Source: Streptomyces laurentii
GTDB taxonomy: Bacteria; Actinomycetota; Actinomycetes; Streptomycetales; Streptomycetaceae
NCBI GenBank assembly: GCA_002355495.1
Contig: AP017424.1
Location: 6,885,501-6,949,500, forward strand
Reading direction: 5' to 3'
Length of the DNA: 64,000 bases
Both the position numbers and the translations under genes were made by a program. Shown here one piece after another: positions 1 through 8,036 of this stretch (its first letter is position 1; every line of letters begins with the position of its first letter). The notes below the pieces were generated by a model, which saw nothing but the letters and a program-made list of their open reading frames with translations, did no database searches and had not been told where the DNA came from.

Positions 1-78
1 CGACGCCTCCCTGTTCACTGAGGAACGGACCTCGATGGTCCCACGAGACGACAGGCGGCGGACATCGGAGGCCGGGAA

Positions 79-591
79 GTGGGGAAAGGCATGATCGGAG
101 TGGTGGGGCACGAGGATCTGCCGCCGGACACGTCGGCCCTCGTCGAGCGGGAGCTGCGGGTACGCCTGGAGCGGTACGCCGAACCGGCCCCCGGTCTGGT
201 CCGCGCCGGCGCCGGCCCCGCCGCCGCGTTCGCCCGCGCGATACGGGCCGCCGGACGCGGCCTCGTCGCCCTGCTGCCCGCCCAGGGCGCTGTGCCCGCG
301 CCGCTTCCCTCGCGCGCCGTGGAACCGGCCCGCGAGGTGATGGCGCTCGCCGCCGAGGTGCGGCTGCTGGCCTACGACCCGGCCGACCGCGACGCCTGCG
401 TCCGCGCCGACGAGGCGCTGATCCAGCACTGCGACCACGTGCTCGCGGTCTGGGACGGATCGCCCACCAACGGGCGGGACGCCACCGCGCACATGGTCGC
501 CTACGCGCGGGCGCGCGGGAAGCAGGTGGAGGTCGTGTGGCCGGTCGGGGCGGTACGCACGCCGGTGCGGGGCGCGGCCCGGTCCGCCTGA
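79..591 (+). CDS. Conserved hypothetical protein, SLOG/Rossmann-like
   Basis: A 170-residue soluble protein starting at GTG 79, which has a GGAG-type ribosome site about 7 bases upstream. An ATG at 91 is a weaker alternative because its purine run lies only one base away. The N-terminal IGVVGHEDL strand-turn and the later CDHVLAVWDGSPTNGRDATA segment followed by a KQVEVVWP strand resemble nucleotide-binding Rossmann folds of the SLOG/LOG type, in which a GG-like loop and an acidic residue hold a nucleotide or nucleotide-sugar. No catalytic residue can be assigned. It lies upstream of the DevR/OsdR-like regulator and may belong to the same stress region, but that is only inferred from position. 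Confidence 0.6.
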   Translation: MGKGMIGVVGHEDLPPDTSALVERELRVRLERYAEPAPGLVRAGAGPAAAFARAIRAAGRGLVALLPAQGAVPAPLPSRAVEPAREVMALAAEVRLLAYDPADRDACVRADEALIQHCDHVLAVWDGSPTNGRDATAHMVAYARARGKQVEVVWPVGAVRTPVRGAARSA

Positions 592-1032
592 GGCGCGCCC
601 GCCGGACCCGGTGCGGCGCGGATCGCGTTCTACCGGGTCGTCGTCGTGCTCGATGGCGGCCATGCTCGGTGGCTGTCGCGCTTGGTCACTGTGGTGAGAG
701 ACGTGTGGTGTGGATTCACGGGGTACGGATCGTGGGGCCCGGCGCCGTTACGGGCGCGGTGCGCCGCGGGGGCCGGCCCCCGCCGTCCGCCGGTGTGCTG
801 CGGCGGCGCGGTGCGAGGGTCGCGCGCGGTCGGCTCGTCCGGCCGGGGTCCGGTCCGGTTCGTCCGGTCCGGACCCCGCCGCCTTGCCGGCCGCCGCCCG
901 TCCGTCAAACGGGTGGAAGCTTGGGCGGCCCGGAGATGCCGGCCCCGGCCCCGGGGGACGGTCCGGGTCGCAGCGGGGCGGGCACCCCAGGTCGCGAGAG
1001 AGAGTCGACCACGGGGGCCGGGAGCGCACCTA

Positions 1033-1070
1033 GGGCCGTTCGACCCTGGGGGACCGGGGCCGAACGGCCT
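1033..1070. promoter_or_regulatory. Paired DevR/OsdR-type operator boxes upstream of the regulator gene
   Basis: GGGCCGTTCGACCC occupies 1033-1046, and the inverse form GGGCCGAACGGCCT occupies 1057-1070, so the two centres are 24 bp apart. The same near-palindrome occurs twice upstream of ctaD at 5491-5538. The second box falls where a -35 element would lie for the -10-like CATACT at 1085-1090, the arrangement expected for a NarL/DevR-type activator. Autoregulation by the downstream regulator is inferred from this placement. Confidence 0.6.
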
Positions 1071-1084
1071 GGGGTCCCTGTTGT

Positions 1085-1090
1085 CATACT
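1085..1090 (+). promoter_or_regulatory. Candidate -10 element of the response regulator gene
   Basis: CATACT lies in a short AT-richer patch just downstream of the two operator boxes. No separate -35 hexamer is evident, because the place where it should be is taken by the second box. This fits an activator-dependent promoter. Confidence 0.4.
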
Positions 1091-1176
1091 GACGATCGAT
1101 TCCGTGTCCGGGCCGGGTGGCCCGGACCGCTGGCCCCCACCGCCGTGGTGGCCGACGCCCTGACCAGGAGTTGCTG

Positions 1177-1239
1177 GTGAAGCACCGTCCCACTCGTCCG
1201 ATCGCCCCCGCGGCCGCGGCGCCGCGTCCGACGTGCTGA
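1177..1239 (+). CDS. Possible 20-codon leader ORF overlapping the response regulator
   Basis: GTG at 1177 follows an AGGAG ribosome site at 1166-1170 with 6-base spacing, the best such site in the region. It opens a 20-residue frame rich in Ala, Pro and Arg that ends at TGA 1237-1239. The regulator start GTG 1233 lies inside this frame's end but in another frame, so translation of the leader could be coupled to the regulator. No similarity to any known peptide is recognised. Alternatively it may be a chance frame, or mark a frameshift near the true regulator start. Confidence 0.35.
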   Translation: MKHRPTRPIAPAAAAPRPTC

Positions 1240-1955
1240 CCGCCGGCCGGCCCGCCGCCGGTTCCGGCGAGCCCGTGCGGGTCTTCCTGCTCGACGACCA
1301 CGAGGTCGTCCGCCGGGGTGTGCGCGACCTGCTCGAGGCCGAACCCGACATCGTGGTGGTCGGCGAGGCCGCGAACGCGCGCGAGGCGCTGGCCCGGGTG
1401 CCCGCGACCCGGCCCGACGTGGCCGTGCTCGACGTCCGTCTCGGCAACGCGACCGGCGGCGACCACGAGGGTGTCGAGGTGTGCCGGGAGCTGCGGGCCG
1501 AGCTGCCCGAGCTGGCCTGCCTGATGCTGACCTCGTTCGACGACGACGAGGCCCTGTTCGACGCGATCATGGCGGGTGCCGCCGGATACGTGCTCAAGCA
1601 GATCGGCGGCTCGGACCTGATCGCCGCCGTCCGTACGGTCGCCACGGGCAAGTCCCTGCTCGACCCGCGGATGACGAGCCGGGTCATGGCCCGGATCCGT
1701 GAGCCCGAGCCGGAGCCGGAGTCGTCGGTGCCCCGGGAGCTGGACCGGCTCTCGCCCCGGGAGCTGGAGATCCTCGATCTCATCGGCCTCGGTCTGACGA
1801 ACCGCCAGATCGCCGAGCGGCTCTTCCTCGCCGAGAAGACCGTGAAGAACCGCGTCTCGTCCATCCTCGGCAAGCTGGGGGTCGGCCGCCGGATCCAGGC
1901 CGCGATGATCGCCGAACGCCTCCGGGAGAACCCGGGCCGCCCGCCCGTTTCCTGA
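1233..1955 (+). CDS. NarL/FixJ-family response regulator, DevR/OsdR-like
   Basis: A 240-residue regulator. The receiver domain (about 15-140) has the acidic pair in FLLDDHEVVRRG, the phospho-acceptor Asp in VAVLDVRL, the Thr of CLMLTSFD and the Lys of GYVLKQI. A LuxR-type helix-turn-helix (about 165-235) follows, with LSPRELEILDLIGLGLTNRQ and LAEKTVKNRVSSI. The HTH and the MLTS, GYVLK and SLLD segments closely follow Mycobacterium DevR/DosR and Streptomyces OsdR, which control hypoxia and dormancy genes. Five extra residues follow the phospho-Asp loop. The start GTG 1233 overlaps a possible leader ORF. A cognate GAF kinase is encoded convergently at 3511-5193. Pairing with that kinase and binding to the palindromes upstream are inferred. 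Confidence 0.9.
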   Translation: MLTAGRPAAGSGEPVRVFLLDDHEVVRRGVRDLLEAEPDIVVVGEAANAREALARVPATRPDVAVLDVRLGNATGGDHEGVEVCRELRAELPELACLMLTSFDDDEALFDAIMAGAAGYVLKQIGGSDLIAAVRTVATGKSLLDPRMTSRVMARIREPEPEPESSVPRELDRLSPRELEILDLIGLGLTNRQIAERLFLAEKTVKNRVSSILGKLGVGRRIQAAMIAERLRENPGRPPVS

Positions 1956-2025
1956 GCCGAGCGCAGAACTCCCGCCCTGCTTCCGGGAGTTCACGTAAAG
2001 GGCCGCCCGGGGCCTTGAGTTCTAG

Positions 2026-3300
2026 CGGTCGTTGCAACACCCCAGTTCAAGGGGTGGCATGGACTTCGAGATCCGTGAGAACCGGCAGCCGCAGGGGCGT
2101 AAGAAGTTGTCGCGTGAGCGGGAGGCATACTCCCGACTCATGCGGCAGGGCGTGAGCAACCGGGAAGCGTGCCGGATCGTCGGAATCGACCGGCGGACCG
2201 GCCGGAAGTGGCGCAACGGACGTCACGCGCAGGGAAACCGGAAGGCACTGCCACCGATCAGCATGGTGGCAGTGCCTTCCGGTCCGTCCCGGTATCTGTC
2301 CGAGGACGATCGGATCCATATCGCGGACCGCTTGCGGGAGAAGGCGACGGTGAGGGCGATCGCGGCCGAGCTGGGCCGCAGTCCGTCCACGGTCAGCCGT
2401 GAGATCCGCCGCAACCGCCACCAGGCGAGCGGTGCCTACCGCCCGCACGCGGCCCAGGTCCGGGCGGACGCCCGCCGGCCCCGCCCCAAGCCCCGCAAGA
2501 TCCTTAAGAACCCGGAGCTGCGCGAGGCCGTCCAGGCGATGCTGGACGAGAAGTGGAGCCCCGAGCAGATCTGTCACGCTCTGCGGGTCCAGTTTCCCGA
2601 CCGTCCGGAGATGCACGTGGTCCACGAGACCGTCTACCAGGCGCTCTACGTCCAGGGCAGAGGCCAGCTGCGGCGCGAGCTCGCCGCCGCCCTGCGCTCC
2701 GGGCGGGCCCGTCGCAGGCCCCAGCGGCAGGCCAACTGCCGCCAGCCCCGCTTCACCACACCGATGGTCATGATCAGCGAACGCCCCGCCGAGATCGAGG
2801 ACCGGGCCGTGCCCGGTCACTGGGAGGGCGATCTGATCATCGGCAAGGACGGCAAGTCCGCGATCGGCACCCTGGTCGAGCGCGCGACCCGCTACGTCAT
2901 GCTGCTGCACCTGCCCGGCGATCACGGCGCCGAAGCCGTCCTCGCCGCTCTGACGGCGACCGCCCGGACGCTGCCCGGCCATCTGAAGCGGTCTTTGACC
3001 TGGGACCAGGGATCGGAGATGGCCCGGCACGGCGAGTTCACCCTCGCCACCGACATCCCGGTCTACTTCTGCGACCCGGCCAGTCCCTGGCAGCGCGGCT
3101 CGAACGAGAACACCAACGGTCTGCTGCGGCAGTACTTCCCCAAGGGCACCGACCTGTCCGTCCTCGACCCCGAACACCTGGCCGCCGTCGCCGACCAGCT
3201 CAACCGCCGCCCACGCAAAACGCTCGGCTGGGAAACCCCAGCCGAGCGCCTGCATAAACTCATCGCGGCCTAAACAACCGACCACGTGTTGCAACGACCC
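2026..3300 (+). mobile_element. IS30-family insertion sequence with CTAG target duplication
   Basis: The 1275-bp element is bounded by 15-bp inverted repeats: CGGTCGTTGCAACAC at 2026-2040 and its complement at 3286-3300, which differ only in the outermost base. CTAG is present on both sides (2022-2025 and 3301-3304), as expected for a 4-bp target duplication. Restoring the target gives TTCTAGAA, a palindrome in the loop of a larger stem. The element carries one transposase gene and appears intact. Confidence 0.85.
2059..3273 (+). CDS. IS30-family transposase
   Basis: A 404-residue transposase. The N-terminus carries two helix-turn-helix stretches: about 25-55, with SNREACRIVGIDRRTGRKW, and about 95-120, with RAIAAELGRSPSTVSREI, which is the IS30 signature. 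The DDE catalytic core follows, with Asp in GHWEGDLIIGKDG, Asp in LTWDQGSEM and Glu in RGSNENTNGLLRQYFPKGTD. ATG 2059 has AAGGGGTG upstream. An earlier TTG at 2032 would start inside the terminal repeat and is not preferred. Length and motifs are complete, so the enzyme is probably active. It cuts and joins the element ends within palindromic targets. Confidence 0.92.
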   Translation: MDFEIRENRQPQGRKKLSREREAYSRLMRQGVSNREACRIVGIDRRTGRKWRNGRHAQGNRKALPPISMVAVPSGPSRYLSEDDRIHIADRLREKATVRAIAAELGRSPSTVSREIRRNRHQASGAYRPHAAQVRADARRPRPKPRKILKNPELREAVQAMLDEKWSPEQICHALRVQFPDRPEMHVVHETVYQALYVQGRGQLRRELAAALRSGRARRRPQRQANCRQPRFTTPMVMISERPAEIEDRAVPGHWEGDLIIGKDGKSAIGTLVERATRYVMLLHLPGDHGAEAVLAALTATARTLPGHLKRSLTWDQGSEMARHGEFTLATDIPVYFCDPASPWQRGSNENTNGLLRQYFPKGTDLSVLDPEHLAAVADQLNRRPRKTLGWETPAERLHKLIAA

Positions 3301-3342
3301 CTAGAAACCGCCAGAGAGGGCGGCCCTTTACGCGTCACCCCC

Positions 3343-3504
3343 AGGGCCTTTCTTTTGGATCTTGCTGGGCTCGCGTGCCCCGGCACGCGCGCTCGCCGCG
3401 TTGTCGTCGGTCGCCAACGCTCCGCGTTGTCTCCCTCCTCCGCCTTGCGATCACCCGCACCGGACCCCGCTCCCCGACCCAGCCTGATCCAAAAGAAAGG
3501 CCCT
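3343..3504. repeat. MITE-like 162-bp repeat, copy 1
   Basis: A non-coding element with perfect 19-bp terminal inverted repeats, AGGGCCTTTCTTTTGGATC at the left and its complement at the right. A nearly identical 161-bp copy lies at 24303-24463. The interior has no coding potential. It lies 42 bases beyond the IS30-type element and ends 6 bases before the stop codon of the sensor kinase gene, so it may also act as part of that gene's terminator. The structure fits a miniature inverted-repeat element moved by a transposase encoded elsewhere. Confidence 0.75.
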
Positions 3505-3510
3505 ACGGGC

Positions 3511-5193
3511 TCAGTCCGTGTGCAGCGGCGCGCTCCAGGTGATGCGCGTGCCCTGGGCGTACTCCTCCGGCGCGTCGACCAGCAGGCTGCCCCGGCACTG
3601 TTCCGCCCGTGAACTCATGTTGAGCAGACCGCCGGTGGGCCGCGCCGCGCCCAGGCCGATGCCGTCGTCCGTGACCGTGAGCAGCAGCCGGTCGGCCGGG
3701 TCCGGCACCGCCACCACGACGTCCGCGCGGCTCGCCCGCGCGTGCCGCGCGATGTTGCTCAGCGCCTCCGCCGTCACGGCCAGGACGTGCTCCGCCAGGT
3801 CGGCCGGCACGGTGCTGTCGACCGGGCCGGTGATCCGCAGCGACGGGTTGAACCCCAGGTGCTGCGCGGCCAGTTGGACCGTCTCGGCGAGCCGCCGGCG
3901 CAGCGCCGGGCCGTTGCGGTCGTCGTCGGCGGTCCGCAGTTGGAGGATCGTGGAACGGATGATCTGAATGGTGGCGTCGAGGTCGTCGACCGCCCGCGTG
4001 ACCCGCTCCGCCGCGCCCGTGTCGTCGATCGTCCGGGTCGCGCTCTGCAGCGTCATGCCGGTGGCGAAGAGCCGCTGGATCGCGACATCGTGCAGATCAC
4101 GCGCGATCCGGTCGCGGTCGTGCAGCACGGTCAGTTCCTCGGACTGGGCGCGTCGCCGGGCGAGTTCGAGGGCGATCGCCGCCTGGTCCGCGAACCCGCT
4201 GATGAGCAGCGTCTCGGTGGCGTCGAAGCCCTGTCGGCCGGCCTTGCGGCTCAGCCGCAGCGCGCCGCACCCGGCGTCGCTCACGGGCAGTGGTACGGCC
4301 ACCACGGGTCCGTGCGCGTCCCCGGCGCCGCCCAGCGGCGTGGCCCGCGGATCGGTGCGTACGTCCGTCGTCACGACCGGCTCCCCGCCCTGCGCGGCGA
4401 GACCGGCGAGCGACCCCGTCGCGGGCAGCACGGCACCCCGTACCAGCTCGGCGGTGTCGCCGTGGGCCATCTCGACGGTGAGGTCGCCGGCCGGGCCGGA
4501 GGGCAGCAGGACGGTCGCGAGGTCGGCGTCGGCGACCTCCATGGCCCGCCGCGTGATCAGCCGCAGGACGTCGTCGGTCGCGGAGCCCGCGAGGAGCGCG
4601 CGGGTGATCTCGCCCAGCGCCTCCAGCCGGCGCTCGCGGCGCCGGCTGTCCCGGTAGAGCCGGGCGTTGTCGATCGCCACGCCCGCCGCCATCGACAGCG
4701 TCGTGAGCACCGCCTCGTCGTCGGCGTCGAAGGACCGGCCGCCGCGCTTCTCGGTCAGGTAGATGTTGCCGAAGACCTCGTCGCGGACCCGGATCGGCGC
4801 CCCGAGGAAGGTGCGCATCGGCGGGTGGTGCGCCGGGAACCCGAAGCTGCTCGGGTGGCTGCCGAGGTCGTCCAGACGCAGCGGTGCCGGATTGTGGATC
4901 AGCTCGCCGAGGATGCCGTGGCCGCACGGCGCGGGACCGATCCGCCGCACCATGGCGTCGTCCATGCCGACCGGCAGGAACCGGGACAGCTGCTCGCCGC
5001 TGTCGCCGATCACGCCGAGCGCCCCGTACTCGGCGTCGGTGAGGCTGGCCGCCGCCTCCACGATGCTCCGCAGCACCTGCGGCAGCTCCAGGTCGCGGCC
5101 GAGGTCCATGACGGCGGTGAGTAGGCCGTGCATACGCTCGGGGACGTCCAGCCGGGGCCAGGGCGTGGGCTCGTGCGGGGCGGTGTCGGTCAT
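3511..5193 (-). CDS. GAF-domain sensor histidine kinase, DevS/OsdK-like
   Basis: A 560-residue cytoplasmic kinase with no membrane segment. Two GAF domains (about 35-180 and 205-350) precede a HisKA_3 dimerisation helix with the phospho-accepting His368 in ARDLHDVAIQRLF, then a HATPase_c domain with EALSNIARHARA and VTDDGIGLG. GAF-A contains PAHHPPMRTFLGAPIRVRDE followed by VFGNIYLTEKRGG, a segment that in mycobacterial DevS and DosT holds the proximal haem histidine. His123 is the likely equivalent here, suggesting sensing of oxygen, NO or CO. The gene is convergent with the DevR-like regulator, unlike the co-directional devRS operon. Its 3' end abuts a MITE copy. Pairing with that regulator is inferred from family and proximity. 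Confidence 0.88.
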   Translation of the reverse strand: MTDTAPHEPTPWPRLDVPERMHGLLTAVMDLGRDLELPQVLRSIVEAAASLTDAEYGALGVIGDSGEQLSRFLPVGMDDAMVRRIGPAPCGHGILGELIHNPAPLRLDDLGSHPSSFGFPAHHPPMRTFLGAPIRVRDEVFGNIYLTEKRGGRSFDADDEAVLTTLSMAAGVAIDNARLYRDSRRRERRLEALGEITRALLAGSATDDVLRLITRRAMEVADADLATVLLPSGPAGDLTVEMAHGDTAELVRGAVLPATGSLAGLAAQGGEPVVTTDVRTDPRATPLGGAGDAHGPVVAVPLPVSDAGCGALRLSRKAGRQGFDATETLLISGFADQAAIALELARRRAQSEELTVLHDRDRIARDLHDVAIQRLFATGMTLQSATRTIDDTGAAERVTRAVDDLDATIQIIRSTILQLRTADDDRNGPALRRRLAETVQLAAQHLGFNPSLRITGPVDSTVPADLAEHVLAVTAEALSNIARHARASRADVVVAVPDPADRLLLTVTDDGIGLGAARPTGGLLNMSSRAEQCRGSLLVDAPEEYAQGTRITWSAPLHTD

Positions 5194-5663
5194 GTGAGGG
5201 TGATGCTCTCGATCTGCCGAGGGGCGTTGCGTTCGGACGGGTTCGGTGGTGTGCTCGGTGGTGCCGCCGCGGTCGGTGCGATCGCCGCGTACGCGCGCTC
5301 GCGGTCGGTCCCGGCGCGCGGCCGACCCGCCGGACTGGCGGGACCCGGGGCCGCGGAGGTCCCGGACCGGCAGGGCCGGGGGGCCGTACGGACCGGGCCG
5401 TGACCAGGCCCCGGTCGGGGCCTGACGTGCTGTGACATCGCGCGAGGGCGCACCTCGGAGCCTAGTCGATGCCCCCCTGCCGAACGGGAGGGGCCGTTCG
5501 GCCCTCCCGGCTTTTCGGGCCCCAGGACTGTTCGGCCCTATCGGGGGAGGGGGGCCCGACGGAGATCATCTGGGGCGGCCGGAAGACCGCCGCCTCTCCC
5601 GTCCCCCGTGTGCGGGCGTCTTCCGGCCGTATCCCGCATCACGTAAGGAAAGGTCGCCGTCCT
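5194..5663. other. Divergent regulatory region between kinase and ctaD
   Basis: 470 bases without a convincing gene. The half next to the kinase has no clear promoter or operator. The half next to ctaD contains two operator-like palindromes. The reading frame open upstream of ctaD lacks a ribosome site until GTG 5664. Confidence 0.6.
5491..5538. promoter_or_regulatory. Paired DevR/OsdR-type operator boxes upstream of ctaD
   Basis: GGGCCGTTCGGCCC at 5491-5504 is a near-perfect palindrome extended by GGAG and CTCC flanks, and GGACTGTTCGGCCC at 5525-5538 is a weaker copy. Their centres are 34 bp apart, about three helical turns, and 126-173 bases upstream of the ctaD start. The match to the boxes at 1033-1070 links this oxidase gene to the DevR-like regulator. 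Confidence 0.6.
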
Positions 5664-7397
5664 GTGGACGAGGCACAGAGCATTCAGTTGAAGCCCGTGG
5701 AGCAGCCGTCGCCCCCGGGCCCGGACGCCGAGACAGGCGCCCAACGGCCTTCGTGGGTGTCCTGGCTCACGACGACGGACCACAAGCAGATCGGAACGCT
5801 CTACCTCTGTTCCGCGCTGTTCTTCTTCGTCATCGGTGGCGTCATGGCCCTGGTGATGCGAGCGGAGCTGGCCCGCCCCGGCACCCAGATCCTGTCGAAC
5901 GAGCAGTTCAACCAGGCGTTCACCATGCATGGCTCGATCATGCTGCTGCTGTTCGCCATGCCGCTGTTCACCGGCTTCGCGAACTGGATCATGCCGCTCC
6001 AGATCGGCGCGCCCGACGTGGCCTTCCCGCGCCTCAACATGGTGGCGTACTGGCTGTATCTCTTCGGCTCGCTGATCGCCGCGGGTGGCTTCCTGACCCC
6101 GCAGGGCGCCGCCGACTTCGGCTGGTTCCTCTACGCGCCGCTCTCCGACGCCATCCACTCGCCCGGCATCGGCGCCGACATGTGGATCATGGGTGTGGCC
6201 CTCTCCGGATTCGGCTCCATCTTTGGTTCGGTCAACTTCATCACCACGATCATCTGCATGCGCGCGCCCGGCATGACGATGTTCCGTATGCCGATCTTCA
6301 CCTGGAACGTGCTGCTGACCTCGCTGCTCGTCCTGCTGGTCTTCCCGGTCCTGGCGGCGGCCCTCTTCGCCCTGGAGATGGACCGGAAATTCGGCTCGCA
6401 CGTCTTCGACCCGGCCAACGGCGGAGCGTTGCTCTGGCAGCACCTCTTCTGGTTCTTCGGACACCCAGAGGTCTACATCCTGGCGCTGCCGTTCTTCGGC
6501 ATCATCTCCGAGGTCATCCCGGTCTTCTCGCGCAAGCCGATGTTCGGCTACATCGGTCTGGTCGCCGCGACGATCGCCATCGCCGGTCTCTCCGTGACCG
6601 TGTGGGCCCACCACATGTACGCGACCGGCGGCGTGCTCCTGCCGTTCTTCTCCTTCATGACATTCCTCATCGCCATCCCGACCGGCGTGAAGTTCTTCAA
6701 CTGGATCGGCACGATGTGGAAGGGCTCCTTGTCCTTCGAGACCCCGATGCTCTGGGCCGTCGGCTTCCTCGTCACCTTCACCTTCGGCGGTCTGACCGGT
6801 GTCATCCTGGCGGCCCCGCCGCTGGACTTCCACGTCACCGACTCGTACTTCGTGGTCGCCCACTTCCACTACACGCTGTTCGGCACGGTGGTGTACGCGA
6901 TGTTCGCCGGCTTCCACTTCTGGTGGCCGAAGTTCACCGGCAAGATGCTCGACGAGCGGCTCGGCAAGATCACCTTCTGGACCCTGACCGTCGGCTTCCA
7001 CGCCACCTTCCTCGTCCAGCACTGGCTGGGTACCGAGGGCATGCCGCGCCGCTACGCGGACTACCTCGACGCCGACGGCTTCACGGCCCTGAACACCATC
7101 TCCACCATCGGCTCGTTCATGCTCGGTCTGTCGTTCCTGCCGTTCTTCTACAACGTCTGGAAGACCGCCAAGTACGGCAAGAAGATCGAGGTCGACGACC
7201 CGTGGGGCTACTGCCGCTCGCTTGAGTGGGCGACCTCCTGCCCGCCGCCGCGGCACAACTTCCTCAGCCTGCCGCGCATCCGCTCCGAATCCCCCGCGTT
7301 CGACCTCCACTACCCGGAGATCGCACAGGTCGACCGCCTGGAGAACCAGCCTCAGGAGCAGGACAAGCAGCCTCAGGAACTGGTGAGCCAGCGGTGA
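5664..7397 (+). CDS. ctaD: Cytochrome c oxidase subunit I (aa3-type), accessory copy
   Basis: A 577-residue integral membrane protein with about 12 helices. It forms the catalytic subunit of aa3 oxidase, reducing oxygen to water with proton pumping. Ligands for haem a, haem a3 and CuB are all present: His in FTMHGSIM, the cross-linked His-Tyr of HPEVYI, the pair in WAHHMYAT, and the two histidines of VVAHFHYTLFG. GTG 5664 is preceded by AAGGAAAGG. No ctaC or ctaE lies nearby, so it must use subunits encoded elsewhere. Operator boxes for a DevR-type regulator lie upstream, suggesting use under oxygen limitation. A second copy is at 37665-39413. A downstream gene overlaps its stop. Confidence 0.93.
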   Translation: MDEAQSIQLKPVEQPSPPGPDAETGAQRPSWVSWLTTTDHKQIGTLYLCSALFFFVIGGVMALVMRAELARPGTQILSNEQFNQAFTMHGSIMLLLFAMPLFTGFANWIMPLQIGAPDVAFPRLNMVAYWLYLFGSLIAAGGFLTPQGAADFGWFLYAPLSDAIHSPGIGADMWIMGVALSGFGSIFGSVNFITTIICMRAPGMTMFRMPIFTWNVLLTSLLVLLVFPVLAAALFALEMDRKFGSHVFDPANGGALLWQHLFWFFGHPEVYILALPFFGIISEVIPVFSRKPMFGYIGLVAATIAIAGLSVTVWAHHMYATGGVLLPFFSFMTFLIAIPTGVKFFNWIGTMWKGSLSFETPMLWAVGFLVTFTFGGLTGVILAAPPLDFHVTDSYFVVAHFHYTLFGTVVYAMFAGFHFWWPKFTGKMLDERLGKITFWTLTVGFHATFLVQHWLGTEGMPRRYADYLDADGFTALNTISTIGSFMLGLSFLPFFYNVWKTAKYGKKIEVDDPWGYCRSLEWATSCPPPRHNFLSLPRIRSESPAFDLHYPEIAQVDRLENQPQEQDKQPQELVSQR

Positions 7398-7990
7398 CCG
7401 GCGGCGTGCTCGCGCTCGGAATCGGCGCGGTGACCGCGTCGGGATGCGTCTGGTACGTCCCCGCCCTGGTCGACCTGCGGGCCGGCGCCGACCGTCCGGT
7501 GTCCCGGCGCCTCGCCGCGGCCGGCTGTGTCACCGGCTGGACCACCTCCGCGGTCACCACCCTGCTGCTCGTGCTCGGCGTGCCCGTCCCGCCGGTACTC
7601 GCCGTGGTGGCCGCCGGAGCCGTCGCCGTCGTCGTCCTGCGGATCCGGGCGATCGTCCGGCGCCGCGCCGAGGAGCGGGAGGACGCCGCATGCTGGGCGG
7701 CCCTGGACTGGGCCGCGCCCGGGCGACACGGGCCGAGCCCGGCGCTCGTGGCCGGCACGATCGGCGGGGGCCTCGGCCTCGCCCTGGTCACGGCGCTGCT
7801 GCTGCTCTGGGGCCGGGACCACGGCGTCGGTACGGTCCTCGCCGTGACGGCACCCGCGGCCGTGGCCGGCGGCGCGCTCCTGGCGGCCTTCGCCGGGACC
7901 GCCCGCCCCGCCGCCGGACCCCGCGAGGCGGCGGTACGGCGGCCCGGCACCCGGGGCGCCGAGGTGAAGGCCCTCAAGCAGAGGTCCTGA
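7394..7990 (+). CDS. Small membrane protein coupled to ctaD
   Basis: A 198-residue protein whose GTG start overlaps the ctaD stop as GTGA, so the two are almost certainly co-translated. About five hydrophobic segments are visible, including GVLALGIGAVTASGCVWYVP, a long one around 45-75, one around 120-140 and one around 148-168. A charged loop, IRAIVRRRAEEREDA, separates the halves, and the C-terminus is basic. No family is recognised. The position next to oxidase subunit I suggests a role in oxidase assembly or as an accessory subunit, which is inference only. Confidence 0.7.
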   Translation: MTGGVLALGIGAVTASGCVWYVPALVDLRAGADRPVSRRLAAAGCVTGWTTSAVTTLLLVLGVPVPPVLAVVAAGAVAVVVLRIRAIVRRRAEEREDAACWAALDWAAPGRHGPSPALVAGTIGGGLGLALVTALLLLWGRDHGVGTVLAVTAPAAVAGGALLAAFAGTARPAAGPREAAVRRPGTRGAEVKALKQRS

Positions 7991-8010
7991 TCCCGAGAGC
8001 CCGGAACAGA

Positions 8011-8036
8011 ACACCGGAGGCCCCGGCCTCCGGTGT
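8011..8036 (+). terminator. Hairpin terminator of the ctaD unit
   Basis: ACACCGGAGGCC at 8011-8022 and its perfect complement at 8025-8036 form a 12-bp stem with a 2-base loop, 20 bases after the stop of the ctaD-linked membrane protein. A short pyrimidine run follows. Confidence 0.7.

Larger units (their letters stand above)
592..1176. other. Long intergenic region carrying operator-like palindromes
   Basis: About 590 bases without a convincing gene. The first 430 bases show only weak GC-rich reading frames that lack ribosome sites. The last 150 bases hold two palindromic boxes and a -10-like hexamer, described separately, so the region mainly serves as the upstream regulatory region of the response regulator gene. 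Confidence 0.6.
1994..3332. terminator. Stem-loop split by the IS30-family insertion
   Basis: CGTAAAGGGCCGCCC at 1994-2008 and GGGCGGCCCTTTACG at 3318-3332 are perfect 15-base inverted repeats lying on either side of the insertion sequence. Without the element they would form a stem with a loop of about 30 bases, 39 bases after the response regulator stop. This is best explained as the original intergenic terminator between the convergent regulator and kinase genes, now opened by the insertion. Confidence 0.65.

Noticed and set aside
630..1994. Long minus-strand frame opposite the response regulator.
   Set aside because: It is the antisense shadow of the regulator and intergenic DNA, with no ribosome site or domain.
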